Assembly (NCBI GenBank): GCA_020425125.1
Contig: JAGQRV010000020.1
Coordinates: 1,223-37,119, forward strand
Origin: Paracoccaceae bacterium
Lineage (GTDB): Bacteria; Pseudomonadota; Alphaproteobacteria; Rhodobacterales; Rhodobacteraceae
Length of the DNA: 35,897 bases
Reading direction: 5' to 3'
Each line of letters opens with the position of its first letter. Positions within the stretch are counted from its first letter, which is position 1. The notes beneath the pieces are model-generated. The model worked only from the letters and a program-made list of their open reading frames with translations. It made no database searches and was not told where the DNA came from. Below are positions 1-7,631 of this stretch, piece by piece. The translations under genes were made by a program, and so were the position numbers.

Positions 1-1442
1 GAGGTCGCGCCGAAATTGGTCGAGGCCGGGTAGGGGCCGCCATGAACCATCGAACCGCAGACCTCGACGCCGGTCGGGAAGCCGTTGACCAGCAGACGTC
101 CGGCCTTGCGTTCGAGGATCGGCAGCAGGCGGCGGGCAAGATCGGTATCGCCCGCGTCCATGTGCAGCGTGGCGGTCAACTGGCCCTCGAAGCCGCGGGC
201 AAGGGTCTCCATCTCGTCGGCGCCCGAGACACGGACGATGAGGCCGAGCGGCCCGAACACCTCTTCGCCGAGCGCATGGTCGTGCAGGTAGGAGGAAGCC
301 TCGGTCTCGTAGAGATTGGGATTGGCGTTCCGGCCGTCGCTGTCGGTGACCAGCACCGGCTTGACTGCGTTGCGACCGTCGAAGCGGGCCTTGCCATCAC
401 GATAGGCCGCCGCAATTCCGTTCGTCAGCATGCACTGGGTTGTCACCCCCTTCAGCGCCTCGGCGGCGGCGGCGACGAACGCATCGCCCGCCGCACCCGT
501 CTCGACCACGGCGATGCCGGGATTGGTGCAGAATTGGCCGGCGCCCATGGTCAGTGATCCGGCCCAGCCGGTGCCGATCTCGGCGCCGCGGGCCTTCACC
601 GCTTCCGGCAGCAGGAACATCGGGTTGACCGAGCCGAGCTCGCCGAAGAACGGGATCGGCTCGGGCCGCGACACGCAGAGATCGAAGAGTGCGCGGCCGC
701 CGGTGAGCGAGCCGGTGAAGCCCACGGCCTTGATCAGGGGATGCTGGACGAGGGCGTGGCCCACGTCGCGCTTGCCGCCCTGGATCAGCGAGAAGGTCCC
801 CGGATGGACGCCGCAGGACCCGATCGCGGCATGGATCGCCTCGGCGACGATCTCGCCGGTGCCGGGATGAGCGGAGTGACCCTTGACCACCACCGGGCAG
901 CCCGCGGCGAGCGCGGCGGCGGTGTCGCCGCCGGCGGTGGAGAAGGCGAGCGGGAAGTTCGACGCGCCGAACACGGCGACCGGGCCGATCGGGCGCTGCA
1001 TCATCCTGAGGTCGGGGCGGGGCAGCGGCTTTCGGTCGGGCAGCGCCGGATCGTGGCGGCGGTCGAGGTAATCGCCCTTCTCGATGTGGCTCGCGAAGAG
1101 CCGCAACTGACCGACGGTCCGGCCGCGTTCGCCTTCGAGGCGCGCCGCGGGGAGGCCGGTTTCGGAGGTGCCGATGGCGGTGATCGCCTCGGCGCGGGCT
1201 TCAATTTCGTCGGCTATGGCATTGAGAAAGCGGGCGCGTTCTGCACGGCTGGAATAGCCGTAGGTCCAGAACGCCGCCTCGGCGGCGACGCAGGCGCGGT
1301 CGACCAGATCGGGGGTGCCGACCGAGAAGTCGTGCGCCGGACCGCTCGCGGGTTCGGACCGGAAGGTGGTGCCGGAGGCGATCCATTCGCCCGCGATGAG
1401 GTGCTGTCCATGAGGGCTGAAGCTGGTCGGGGTGCCGTCCAT
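1..1442 (-). CDS. Alpha-ketoglutarate semialdehyde dehydrogenase (class III type), C-terminus outside window
   Basis: Cytoplasmic NAD(P)-dependent aldehyde dehydrogenase. It probably oxidises 2-oxoglutarate semialdehyde to 2-oxoglutarate, the last step of non-phosphorylated pentonate and aldarate catabolism. The window holds 480 complete codons; the family is about 525 residues, so roughly the last 45 are missing. Visible motifs are the NAD-binding loop with FGASNFPLAF (catalytic Asn162), VVVKGHSAHPG in the cofactor-binding region, the general base Glu268 in GELGSVNP, and the nucleophile Cys305 in GQFCTNPG. VKGHSAHP and GQFCTNP are typical of KGSA dehydrogenases. The ATG at 1442 follows AAGGAG at good spacing. 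It is the last gene of a leftward unit after IlvD/Edd and DapA-fold dehydratases. Family assignment is firm; the exact aldehyde is inferred from neighbours. Confidence 0.88.
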   Translation of the reverse strand, partial: MDGTPTSFSPHGQHLIAGEWIASGTTFRSEPASGPAHDFSVGTPDLVDRACVAAEAAFWTYGYSSRAERARFLNAIADEIEARAEAITAIGTSETGLPAARLEGERGRTVGQLRLFASHIEKGDYLDRRHDPALPDRKPLPRPDLRMMQRPIGPVAVFGASNFPLAFSTAGGDTAAALAAGCPVVVKGHSAHPGTGEIVAEAIHAAIGSCGVHPGTFSLIQGGKRDVGHALVQHPLIKAVGFTGSLTGGRALFDLCVSRPEPIPFFGELGSVNPMFLLPEAVKARGAEIGTGWAGSLTMGAGQFCTNPGIAVVETGAAGDAFVAAAAEALKGVTTQCMLTNGIAAAYRDGKARFDGRNAVKPVLVTDSDGRNANPNLYETEASSYLHDHALGEEVFGPLGLIVRVSGADEMETLARGFEGQLTATLHMDAGDTDLARRLLPILERKAGRLLVNGFPTGVEVCGSMVHGGPYPASTNFGAT

Positions 1443-1471
1443 CGGGCTCTCCTTTTCGTGTCGGATCCGGT

Positions 1472-1515
1472 ATCGGAAATGCATCGGACTTTTATCGGAC
1501 TTTCATCGGACCCGG
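1472..1515. repeat. Four tandem 11-bp units in the dapA-like/aldehyde dehydrogenase gap
   Basis: ATCGGA recurs at 1472, 1483, 1494 and 1505, exactly 11 bp apart. The two middle units are ATCGGACTTTT and ATCGGACTTTC; the outer ones diverge after the common hexamer. The array lies in the 92-bp gap between the DapA-fold dehydratase stop and the aldehyde dehydrogenase start. No function is known to me. Spacing near one helical turn could suit a phased protein site, or it may be a simple slippage product. Confidence 0.75.
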
Positions 1516-1525
1516 TCTGGGTCCG
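1507..1525 (-). other. Intercistronic hairpin downstream of the DapA-fold dehydratase
   Basis: CGGACCC (1507-1513) pairs with GGGTCCG (1519-1525) around a 5-nt loop, giving a 7-bp GC-rich stem that begins 10 nt after the stop codon on the transcribed strand. No U-tract follows, so it is more likely an mRNA-processing or stability element, or a partial terminator, than a strong intrinsic terminator. Its left arm overlaps the last 11-bp tandem unit. Confidence 0.45.
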
Positions 1526-1534
1526 TGCGGCGGC

Positions 1535-2458
1535 TCAGACCAGTCCGGCGCCTTTCAGAAAGGTGTCGAGCCTGGCCTGCTGCGCCGCGGTCAGGGGCCA
1601 GGCCGATGGCGGGCGGGTCGGTCCGCACTCATGCCCCTGCGCCAGCAGCGCCGCCTTCACGCCGGTGACATTGGTGCCGTTCAGCTCTTCCGCGCGGATG
1701 TCTTCGAACGTCTTCATGCCGGCGATCAGGTCGCGCGCCCGGGCGTAGTCACCGGCTTCCAGCGCCGCATGGATCGCGATCGAGCGCTCGGGCCAGACGT
1801 TGATCAGGCCGGAGGTGAAACCGCGGGCGCCGACGGCATAGAAGGCGGGCGCCCAGACCTCGGCCAGACCGCCGACCCAGACGATCGACGGGTCGCAGGC
1901 GGCGCGGGCTTCTGCCAGCTTCATCGGGTTCGGCGTCGCCCATTTCACCCCCTTGACGCCGGGAATGGCGCAGAGGTCGGCGATGGCCCTGGTGCCGATG
2001 GCGTCGTTGCGCAGATAGAGCATCATCGGCAGGCCGGCCGCATCGCTCACCGCCCTGATGTAGTCGACGGTGCCGCGGGGCGATACGAAGGGGTCGGGCG
2101 GCTGATGGATCATCAGCGCGGTGGCGCCCGCATCGGCCGAGGCCCGCGCGAGGCGGCAGGCATCGCGGACCCCGCGGCCGACGCCTGCGAGGAGCGGCGC
2201 CCGTCCGGCCATCATCGCGGCGACCTCGGTGACCATCGTCACGGCTTCATCCGTGGTCAGGGCATAGAATTCGCCGGTATTGCCGTTGACCACGGGCATG
2301 TGGACCCCGGCGCCGAGGGCGCGGTCGAGGATCGGCGCCAGCCGGGCCGGGGCCACGTCGCCCGCATCGTCATAGGGCGTGACCAGGATCCCCGAGATGC
2401 CGGTGAGGGCGGTGTCGAGGTCGACCGCGCGGGGCGCGGCTTCGGCGATGACGGTCAT
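1535..2458 (-). CDS. DapA-fold dehydratase, probable 2-keto-3-deoxy-pentonate dehydratase
   Basis: A 307-residue class I aldolase/dehydratase of the dihydrodipicolinate synthase family. Seen: GNTGE at 59-63 (the family's phosphate/carboxylate loop), Tyr148 in LYLRND, and the Schiff-base Lys172 in GVKWATPNP. The usual KD context of DapA is replaced by KW. Placed between an IlvD/Edd pentonate-type dehydratase and a KGSA dehydrogenase, it most likely dehydrates 2-keto-3-deoxy-arabonate or -xylonate to 2-oxoglutarate semialdehyde. An aldolase giving pyruvate and glycolaldehyde is the alternative within this fold, but the adjacent KGSA dehydrogenase argues against it. It starts 22 bp after the IlvD-family stop, so the two are almost certainly co-transcribed. 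It is one of three DapA-fold genes in the window. Confidence 0.8.
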   Translation of the reverse strand: MTVIAEAAPRAVDLDTALTGISGILVTPYDDAGDVAPARLAPILDRALGAGVHMPVVNGNTGEFYALTTDEAVTMVTEVAAMMAGRAPLLAGVGRGVRDACRLARASADAGATALMIHQPPDPFVSPRGTVDYIRAVSDAAGLPMMLYLRNDAIGTRAIADLCAIPGVKGVKWATPNPMKLAEARAACDPSIVWVGGLAEVWAPAFYAVGARGFTSGLINVWPERSIAIHAALEAGDYARARDLIAGMKTFEDIRAEELNGTNVTGVKAALLAQGHECGPTRPPSAWPLTAAQQARLDTFLKGAGLV

Positions 2459-2480
2459 GGGCGTTCCCTTCGTGGCAGTC

Positions 2481-4226
2481 TCAGAAGATGTCCGGCTCGC
2501 CCGCGGCGGGGCCGAAGGACCGGGTCAGGAAGTCGAAATCGCAGCCTTCGTTGGCCTGCCCCACATGGCGCTGGAACATGTAGCCCCAGCCCCGGGCATA
2601 GCGCGGCTCGGGCGCTGTCCAGGCGGCGCGGCGGCGGGCCAGTTCGTCGTCGTCCACCAGCATGTCGAGGCGCCGGTTGGCGAGGTCGAGGCGCACGATG
2701 TCGCCGGTCCTGAGCAGTGCGAGCGGGCCGCCGACGAAGCTTTCCGGCGCGACATGCAGCACGCAGGCACCGTAGGACGTGCCCGACATGCGCGCATCCG
2801 AGATCCGGAGCATGTCGCGGTGGCCCTGCTTGATCAGCGCCTTGGGGATCGGCAGCATGCCCCATTCCGGCATCCCCGGACCGCCCTGCGGTCCGGCATT
2901 GCGCAGCACCAGCACCGTGTCCGGCGTGACGTCGAGATCTTCGTCGTCGATCGCCTTCTTCATGTCGGGGTAGCTGTCGAAGACCAGCGCGGGGCCTTCG
3001 TGGCTGTAGTATTTCGGGTCGCAGGCGGCAGGCTTGATGACAGCGCCGTCGGGGCAGAGATTGCCCCTGAGCACGGCCAGCGAGCCTTCGTGATAGACCG
3101 GGTTCGACAGCGGGCGGATCACGTCGTCATTGTAGACCTGGGCATCGGCGATCTCTTCGCCGAGGGTCCTTCCGGTGACGGTCAGCGCCGAAGTGTCAAG
3201 CCGGTCGGAGATCTGCTTCATCAGCGCCTTCAGGCCACCGGCATAGAAGAAATCCTCCATCAGGTAGTCCTTGCCCGAGGGGCGGACATTGGCGACGAGC
3301 GGCGTGGTGCGGCCCAAGGCGTCGAGATCGTCGAGATCGAGCGTGACGCCGGCGCGCCGGGCCATGGCGATCAGGTGGACGACGGCATTGGTGGAACAGC
3401 CCGTGGCCATGGCGACGATGGCGGCGTTTCGCACCGCGGCATCGGTCACGATCCGGTCGGGGGTCAGATCCTCCCACACCATGTCGACGACGCGCCGCCC
3501 GGAGGCGGAGCCGAGCCGCTGATGGCCGGAATCCGCCGCCGGGACCGACGACGCGCCGGGGATGGTCAGCCCCATCGCGTCGGCGATCGCCGTCATGGTG
3601 GAGGCGGTGCCCATGGTCATGCAGGTGCCGACCGACCGCGCGATGCCGCCCTGGAGTCCGACCCATTCGGCATCGGTGATGTTGCCGGCGCGGCGCTCGT
3701 CCCAGTACTTCCAGGCGTCCGAACCCGAACCCAGGGTCTTGCCGGCATAGTTGCCGCGCAGCATCGGCCCGGCGGGCAGGAAGATCATCGGCAGACCGGC
3801 GGTCAGCGCGCCCATCACCAGGCCGGGCGTGGTCTTGTCGCAGCCGCCCATCAGCACCACGCCGTCGAGCGGGTGGCAGCGGATCATCTCCTCGGTCTCC
3901 ATCGCCAGCATGTTGCGGTAGAGCATCGAGGTCGGCTTGGTGAAGGATTCGTCCACCGAGAGGGCGGGCAGTTCGACCGGGAAGCCGCCGGCCTGCAGGA
4001 TGCCGCGCTTCACGTCCTTGACCCGTTCCGGGAAATGGCCGTGGCAGGAATTCAGTTCCGACCAGGTGTTGAGGATGCCGATCACCGGCTTCCCCATGAA
4101 ATCCTCTTCGGCGTAGCCGAGCTGCATCAGCCGCGAGCGGTGGCCGAAGCTGCGCAGGTCGTCGGGGGCGAACCAGCGGGCGCTGCGGAGCGTGTCCGGG
4201 GTCTTTCTAGGCTTCGCGTCGAACAT
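2481..4226 (-). CDS. IlvD/Edd-family sugar-acid dehydratase (L-arabonate/D-xylonate type)
   Basis: A 581-residue Fe-S dehydratase converting an aldonate to its 2-keto-3-deoxy form. From the ATG at 4226, the three cluster cysteines are Cys61 (LNSCHGHF), Cys129 (GGCDKT) and Cys202 (GTCMTMGTAST). Lys131 sits at the position that is carbamylated in the Rhizobium L-arabonate dehydratase, whose cysteines fall at nearly identical positions. DARMSGTSYG near residue 470 supplies the catalytic-serine region. The start at 4226 has GGGAGGAG upstream; an in-frame ATG at 4277 would lie inside the operator palindrome and is rejected. First gene of the leftward operon. Pentonate specificity is inferred from length and neighbours; fuconate or galactonate dehydratase cannot be excluded. 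Confidence 0.87.
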   Translation of the reverse strand: MFDAKPRKTPDTLRSARWFAPDDLRSFGHRSRLMQLGYAEEDFMGKPVIGILNTWSELNSCHGHFPERVKDVKRGILQAGGFPVELPALSVDESFTKPTSMLYRNMLAMETEEMIRCHPLDGVVLMGGCDKTTPGLVMGALTAGLPMIFLPAGPMLRGNYAGKTLGSGSDAWKYWDERRAGNITDAEWVGLQGGIARSVGTCMTMGTASTMTAIADAMGLTIPGASSVPAADSGHQRLGSASGRRVVDMVWEDLTPDRIVTDAAVRNAAIVAMATGCSTNAVVHLIAMARRAGVTLDLDDLDALGRTTPLVANVRPSGKDYLMEDFFYAGGLKALMKQISDRLDTSALTVTGRTLGEEIADAQVYNDDVIRPLSNPVYHEGSLAVLRGNLCPDGAVIKPAACDPKYYSHEGPALVFDSYPDMKKAIDDEDLDVTPDTVLVLRNAGPQGGPGMPEWGMLPIPKALIKQGHRDMLRISDARMSGTSYGACVLHVAPESFVGGPLALLRTGDIVRLDLANRRLDMLVDDDELARRRAAWTAPEPRYARGWGYMFQRHVGQANEGCDFDFLTRSFGPAAGEPDIF

Positions 4227-4261
4227 TCGGCTCCTCCCGCGCGATCTGGATTTCGGATGCT

Positions 4262-4290
4262 GTGTATGCGCATACATAAACAGGTGTCAA
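4262..4290 (-). promoter_or_regulatory. Candidate promoter of the leftward dehydratase operon
   Basis: On the minus strand TTGACA (4290-4285) is a perfect -35 box. About 17 nt downstream lies ATACAC/TACACA as a weak -10, inside the 14-bp palindrome at 4263-4276. A repressor on the palindrome would block this promoter. The -10 is poor, so the exact box is uncertain. Confidence 0.5.
4263..4276. promoter_or_regulatory. 14-bp perfect palindromic operator, site 1
   Basis: TGTATGCGCATACA is perfectly self-complementary with a central CG-containing core, the form typical of LacI-family operators. It lies in the divergent region between the dehydratase operon and the TTT transporter operon. That transporter operon is followed by a LacI-family gene at 7632-8675, the likeliest binder. 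Confidence 0.7.
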
Positions 4291-4340
4291 GCCGGTTTCC
4301 TCACTTCTTTCCAATTATTGCTGCTCCATAAAAAGGCGTG

Positions 4341-4370
4341 TTGACACGGGATCGGGAACGATGGCATGGA
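4341..4370 (+). promoter_or_regulatory. Candidate promoter of the TTT transporter operon
   Basis: TTGACA at 4341-4346 is a perfect -35 box; the region 17-18 nt downstream (GCATGG/CATGGA, 4364-4370) is a poor -10. Operator site 2 begins directly after it. Transcription would leave a leader of roughly 100 nt before the binding-protein start. Confidence 0.45.
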
Positions 4371-4371
4371 A

Positions 4372-4385
4372 TGTATGCGCTTTCA
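4372..4385. promoter_or_regulatory. Operator site 2, 12 of 14 matches to site 1
   Basis: TGTATGCGCTTTCA differs from the perfect palindrome at 4263-4276 at only two positions. The sites are 109 bp apart start to start, each next to one of the two divergent promoters. This suits joint repression of uptake and catabolism, with possible looping between them. Confidence 0.6.
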
Positions 4386-4480
4386 TCAATGGGTGGTGGT
4401 GGCGCGTACCGGGCGCGAATGGCGCGTCCGCCACGGCACATGTCTGGCCGCCAGGGGTGGCGGCCGAACGGGAGGACCCC

Positions 4481-5536
4481 ATGAAACTGACCCGCAGAGC
4501 GATTCTGGCCACCGTCAGTGCGGCCGCGATTCTGGCCCAGCCGCTGATGGCGGCGGCGCAGGAACTGCCGCGCAACGTGCGCCTTGTCATCGGCTCGACC
4601 TCGACCGGGGGCGACACCTACCAGAACGCGGCGATCGTCGCCGATGCGCTGGCCGAGAAGCTGGGCATCAACATCAAGGTCGATGCGGTCGGCCCGACCG
4701 AGGCCTTCAAGGCGGTCGGACGCGACAAGCGCGGCACCACGCTGATGATGCATCACGACCAGTCCTATCTGGGCCATCTCTACGGCGTGCGCGGCTATGA
4801 CGACATCTTCGCCGAGTACCAGATCGGCCCGACCGTCGCGGTGAACCCGGGCAACGCCTATCTGCTGCCGAAGGATTCGCCCTACCAGTCGATGGACGAC
4901 ATCCTGAAGGCCGTCGAATCGGGCGAGCGGGTGCGGGTCGCGATCCAGCCCGGCGGGGTCAGCGAGATCGGCTTCTCGGCGATGAAGAACGCGGCCAAGC
5001 TGGCGGCGCCGGGATCGGAGGAGAACCTGGTTGCGGTGAATACCGGCAGCCAGTCCGACAAGGACCAGGCGCTGTTCGACGATCTGGCCGACGTCATCAA
5101 CGGGTCGATCCAGTCGAACGAGCAGTACACCCAGCTGCCGGCCGACGATCAGAAGGCGATGCGCTTCGTCTGGATCACTGCGCGCCCCGAGACGCTGAGC
5201 CAGGCGCCGGAAGCGGGGATGGGCAAGCTCAGCCGCGACGACATGCTGAAATACGCCAGCCCCGAGACCAGCGTGACGCTGGACGGCAGCAAGGACTTCA
5301 CCTTCGACAAGGTCTTCTTCTTCATTTACAACAAGGACATGGACCCGGCGATCGTGAAGCAGATCGACGACGCGCTGGCCGAGATCTATGCCGACGGCAC
5401 GATCCAGGAGCGCCAGAAGGAAGCCTTCTTCATCCCCGATTTCCGGCCCTCGGCGGAGGCCCGCGCGCATCTCGAGGAGAAGAACGCCGCCTATGCCAAG
5501 GTGATCGACGCGATCGGCGCGGCGCAGACCAACTGA
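4481..5536 (+). CDS. TTT transporter periplasmic substrate-binding protein (TctC family)
   Basis: A 351-residue secreted binding protein that would deliver a carboxylated substrate to the TctB/TctA membrane pair. An export signal covers about residues 1-26, with basic LTRRAIL, a hydrophobic stretch and AAAQE at the cleavage region; the twin arginines make Tat export possible. The mature protein opens with a beta-strand followed by STGGDTYQNAAIVADALAEK, matching the first lobe of the family. The start has GGGAGG upstream. An in-frame upstream extension to 4361 would cover the operator and is rejected. Substrate is unknown; the divergent IlvD/DapA/KGSA genes suggest a pentonate or related sugar acid rather than a tricarboxylate. 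Confidence 0.85.
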   Translation: MKLTRRAILATVSAAAILAQPLMAAAQELPRNVRLVIGSTSTGGDTYQNAAIVADALAEKLGINIKVDAVGPTEAFKAVGRDKRGTTLMMHHDQSYLGHLYGVRGYDDIFAEYQIGPTVAVNPGNAYLLPKDSPYQSMDDILKAVESGERVRVAIQPGGVSEIGFSAMKNAAKLAAPGSEENLVAVNTGSQSDKDQALFDDLADVINGSIQSNEQYTQLPADDQKAMRFVWITARPETLSQAPEAGMGKLSRDDMLKYASPETSVTLDGSKDFTFDKVFFFIYNKDMDPAIVKQIDDALAEIYADGTIQERQKEAFFIPDFRPSAEARAHLEEKNAAYAKVIDAIGAAQTN

Positions 5537-5554
5537 GCGCCGCACGATCCGCGC

Positions 5555-5587
5555 GGGCGCCGGCGCCGGGGAGGACGGCCGGCGCCC
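5555..5587 (+). other. Strong intercistronic hairpin between tctC and tctB
   Basis: GGGCGCCGGC (5555-5564) and GCCGGCGCCC (5578-5587) form a perfect 10-bp GC stem with a 13-nt loop, 18 nt after the binding-protein stop. There is no U-tract. Such hairpins after binding-protein genes are known to protect the upstream mRNA or partly stop transcription, keeping the binding protein in excess over membrane subunits. Confidence 0.65.
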
Positions 5588-5630
5588 ACAGGTTTCCGTA
5601 TCGCCACGTATCTCCGGGAGGGACGACACC

Positions 5631-6050
5631 ATGGGCAGCCTGACCCATGTCACGGTGAATTTCGCGACATCGCATCTGATCTTTCCGACGCTGATCGCCG
5701 GCATCCTGGCGCTGCTGGGGCTCGCCATCCTGATCACCAAGCGCCACGCCATCGCCGGCAGCGGCGCCTATTGGCAGGGCATCCTTTCCGCCATGGACCG
5801 GGTGCGCTTCCTCGGCGCCGTCGCGCTCACGGTGCTCTACTTCCTGCTGATGGTCCCGGTCGGCGACCACTGGCCGAATACCGGCCTGGGCTTCCTGATC
5901 TGTTCGATCCCGTATGTCTTCCTGACCGGCGCGCTGTTCCTGCACCGGCGCGGCGCGCGGGATCTGATCCCGGTCGCACTCACCGCGGCCGTCGCGCCGA
6001 CGCTGGTCTGGTGGCTGTTCACCGACCTCTTCTTCCTGACGCTGCCCTGA
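5631..6050 (+). CDS. TTT transporter small membrane subunit (TctB family)
   Basis: A 139-residue inner-membrane protein with about four hydrophobic segments: near residues 14-35, 58-75, 83-105 and 113-137. This is the size and layout of TctB/DUF1468 subunits. It has a clear GGGAGGGA ribosome site. It lies between TctC and TctA, 25 bp before the latter, so the transporter is complete. Sequence conservation in this family is low, and the call rests on size, hydrophobicity and position. Confidence 0.83.
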   Translation: MGSLTHVTVNFATSHLIFPTLIAGILALLGLAILITKRHAIAGSGAYWQGILSAMDRVRFLGAVALTVLYFLLMVPVGDHWPNTGLGFLICSIPYVFLTGALFLHRRGARDLIPVALTAAVAPTLVWWLFTDLFFLTLP

Positions 6051-6074
6051 GCCGGCACGAGCCAAGGGATCCCC

Positions 6075-7577
6075 ATGGACCTGTTTGACATCGTCACGCC
6101 GCTGTTCCTGTCGCTGATCGTCGGCGGCACCTTCGTCGGCATCATCTTCGGCGCCATTCCCGGCATGACCGCCACCATGGCCGTGGCCGTCTGCCTGCCA
6201 CTGACCTATTCGCTGGGCCTCAACAACGGGCTCGCGCTGCTGCTGGGCCTCTATGTCGGCGGGATATCGGGCGGGCTGGTTCCCGCAATCCTGCTCGGAA
6301 TACCGGGCACGCCATCCTCGATCACCACCTGTTTCGACGGCCATCCGATGACCAAGGCGGGCGAGGGCGAGAAGGCGCTCAGGATCGGCATCGTCGCCTC
6401 GCTGGTGGGCGGCCTGATCAGCCTGCTGATCCTCGATCTGTTCGCGCCGGTGCTGGCCGAGTTCGCGATCCAGTTCTCGTACGTGGAGAAATTCCTGATC
6501 ATCCTCTTCGCGCTGAGCGTCATGGCGGCGCTGAGTTCGGACATGCTGATGGGCATCTTCTCGGGCTTCCTGGGCATCTTCATCAGCCTGATCGGCACCT
6601 ACAGCATCGAGTCGGGCGGCAACGGCGAGATCCGGCTGATCCCGCCTGGTATGGAGAACTGGCTGGAAAGCGGCTTTTCCCTGCTGCCGGTGCTGATCGG
6701 GCTGTTCGGTCTGGCTGCGATCCTCGAGGAAGCCGAGAAGGGCGTGCCGGAAAGCATGTCGGCCAAGGACGTCAAGATCGGCGCGGCCTCGACCTTTTCC
6801 TTCGGCATCTTCCGCAACCAGATCGGCAACCTGATCCGGTCGTCGTCCATCGGCACCTTCGTCGGCATCCTTCCCGGCGTCGGCGGCTCGGCGGCCTCGA
6901 TCCTGGCCTATACCGGTGCCAAGACCTTCTCGAAGCATCCCGAGACCTTCGGCAAGGGCGAGCCTGCGGGGATCGTCGCGTCGGAATCGGGCAATAACGG
7001 CCTGACCGGCGGGGCGCTGGTGCCGCTGCTGTCGCTGGGCATTCCGGGCGACTCGACGACGGCGCTGCTGATCGGCGCCTTCACGCTGCAGGGCGTTCAG
7101 GTCGGGCCGCTCTTCATCGGCGAGAATCCCCGGACCTGGGACGCGATGATCATCGCCATGCTGGTCGCCAACTTCGCCATGTTCGGGATCATGTACTTCG
7201 CGATCCGCTTCATGGCGCGAGTGGTCACGGTGCCGAAGCCGATCCTGTTCCCGATCATCCTGATGATGTGCGTGATCGGTGCCTACACGATCAATTACGG
7301 CATCATGTTCGACGTCTGGACGCTGCTGATCTTCGGGCTCTTCGGCTGGGCGGCGGTGAAGGTCGGGATCGAGGTCGCGCCCTTCATCATCGGCTTCATC
7401 CTCGGGCCCTCGGCCGAGATCTACTTCGTCAAGAGCCTCGAATCCTTCGGCGACCTGACCATCTTCTTCACCAAGAGCTGGATCGCCATCTTCCTGTGGG
7501 TGCTGATCGCGGGGTCGATCGGCGGGTCGGCGATGCTGGCGCGCAAGCGGCGGATGCAGGAGGCCTTCGCGGAATGA
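6075..7577 (+). CDS. TTT transporter large permease subunit (TctA family)
   Basis: A 500-residue polytopic membrane protein with about twelve hydrophobic segments, the channel-forming component of the TTT system. The two family signatures are present: GAIPGMTATMAVAVCLPLT around residues 28-46 and GILPGVGGSAASILAYTGAK around 263-282. These come from the two inverted halves of the protein. The loop LLGIPGTPSSITTCFDGHPM near residue 75 is also typical. The start follows AAGGGATCCCC. The next gene, a LacI-family regulator, follows within 54 bp. Confidence 0.93.
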   Translation: MDLFDIVTPLFLSLIVGGTFVGIIFGAIPGMTATMAVAVCLPLTYSLGLNNGLALLLGLYVGGISGGLVPAILLGIPGTPSSITTCFDGHPMTKAGEGEKALRIGIVASLVGGLISLLILDLFAPVLAEFAIQFSYVEKFLIILFALSVMAALSSDMLMGIFSGFLGIFISLIGTYSIESGGNGEIRLIPPGMENWLESGFSLLPVLIGLFGLAAILEEAEKGVPESMSAKDVKIGAASTFSFGIFRNQIGNLIRSSSIGTFVGILPGVGGSAASILAYTGAKTFSKHPETFGKGEPAGIVASESGNNGLTGGALVPLLSLGIPGDSTTALLIGAFTLQGVQVGPLFIGENPRTWDAMIIAMLVANFAMFGIMYFAIRFMARVVTVPKPILFPIILMMCVIGAYTINYGIMFDVWTLLIFGLFGWAAVKVGIEVAPFIIGFILGPSAEIYFVKSLESFGDLTIFFTKSWIAIFLWVLIAGSIGGSAMLARKRRMQEAFAE

Positions 7578-7631
7578 GTGCGACCGTCGTCACGCTTGCC
7601 TTCCCGCGCGGGACCGCGGACGGTACGCGCG

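Noticed and set aside
4227-4277. Earlier in-frame ATG for the IlvD-family gene
   Set aside because: It would start inside the operator palindrome and downstream of no ribosome site, while the ATG at 4226 has a good one.
2379-4331. Long open frame on the plus strand through the IlvD/DapA region
   Set aside because: It is antisense to two clear enzyme genes, shows no domain, and reflects the high GC third-position bias.
4301-6938. Long minus-strand open frames opposite the TTT transporter genes
   Set aside because: Their translations are low-complexity and rich in Arg, Gln, Asp and His, mirroring the codon bias of the sense genes.
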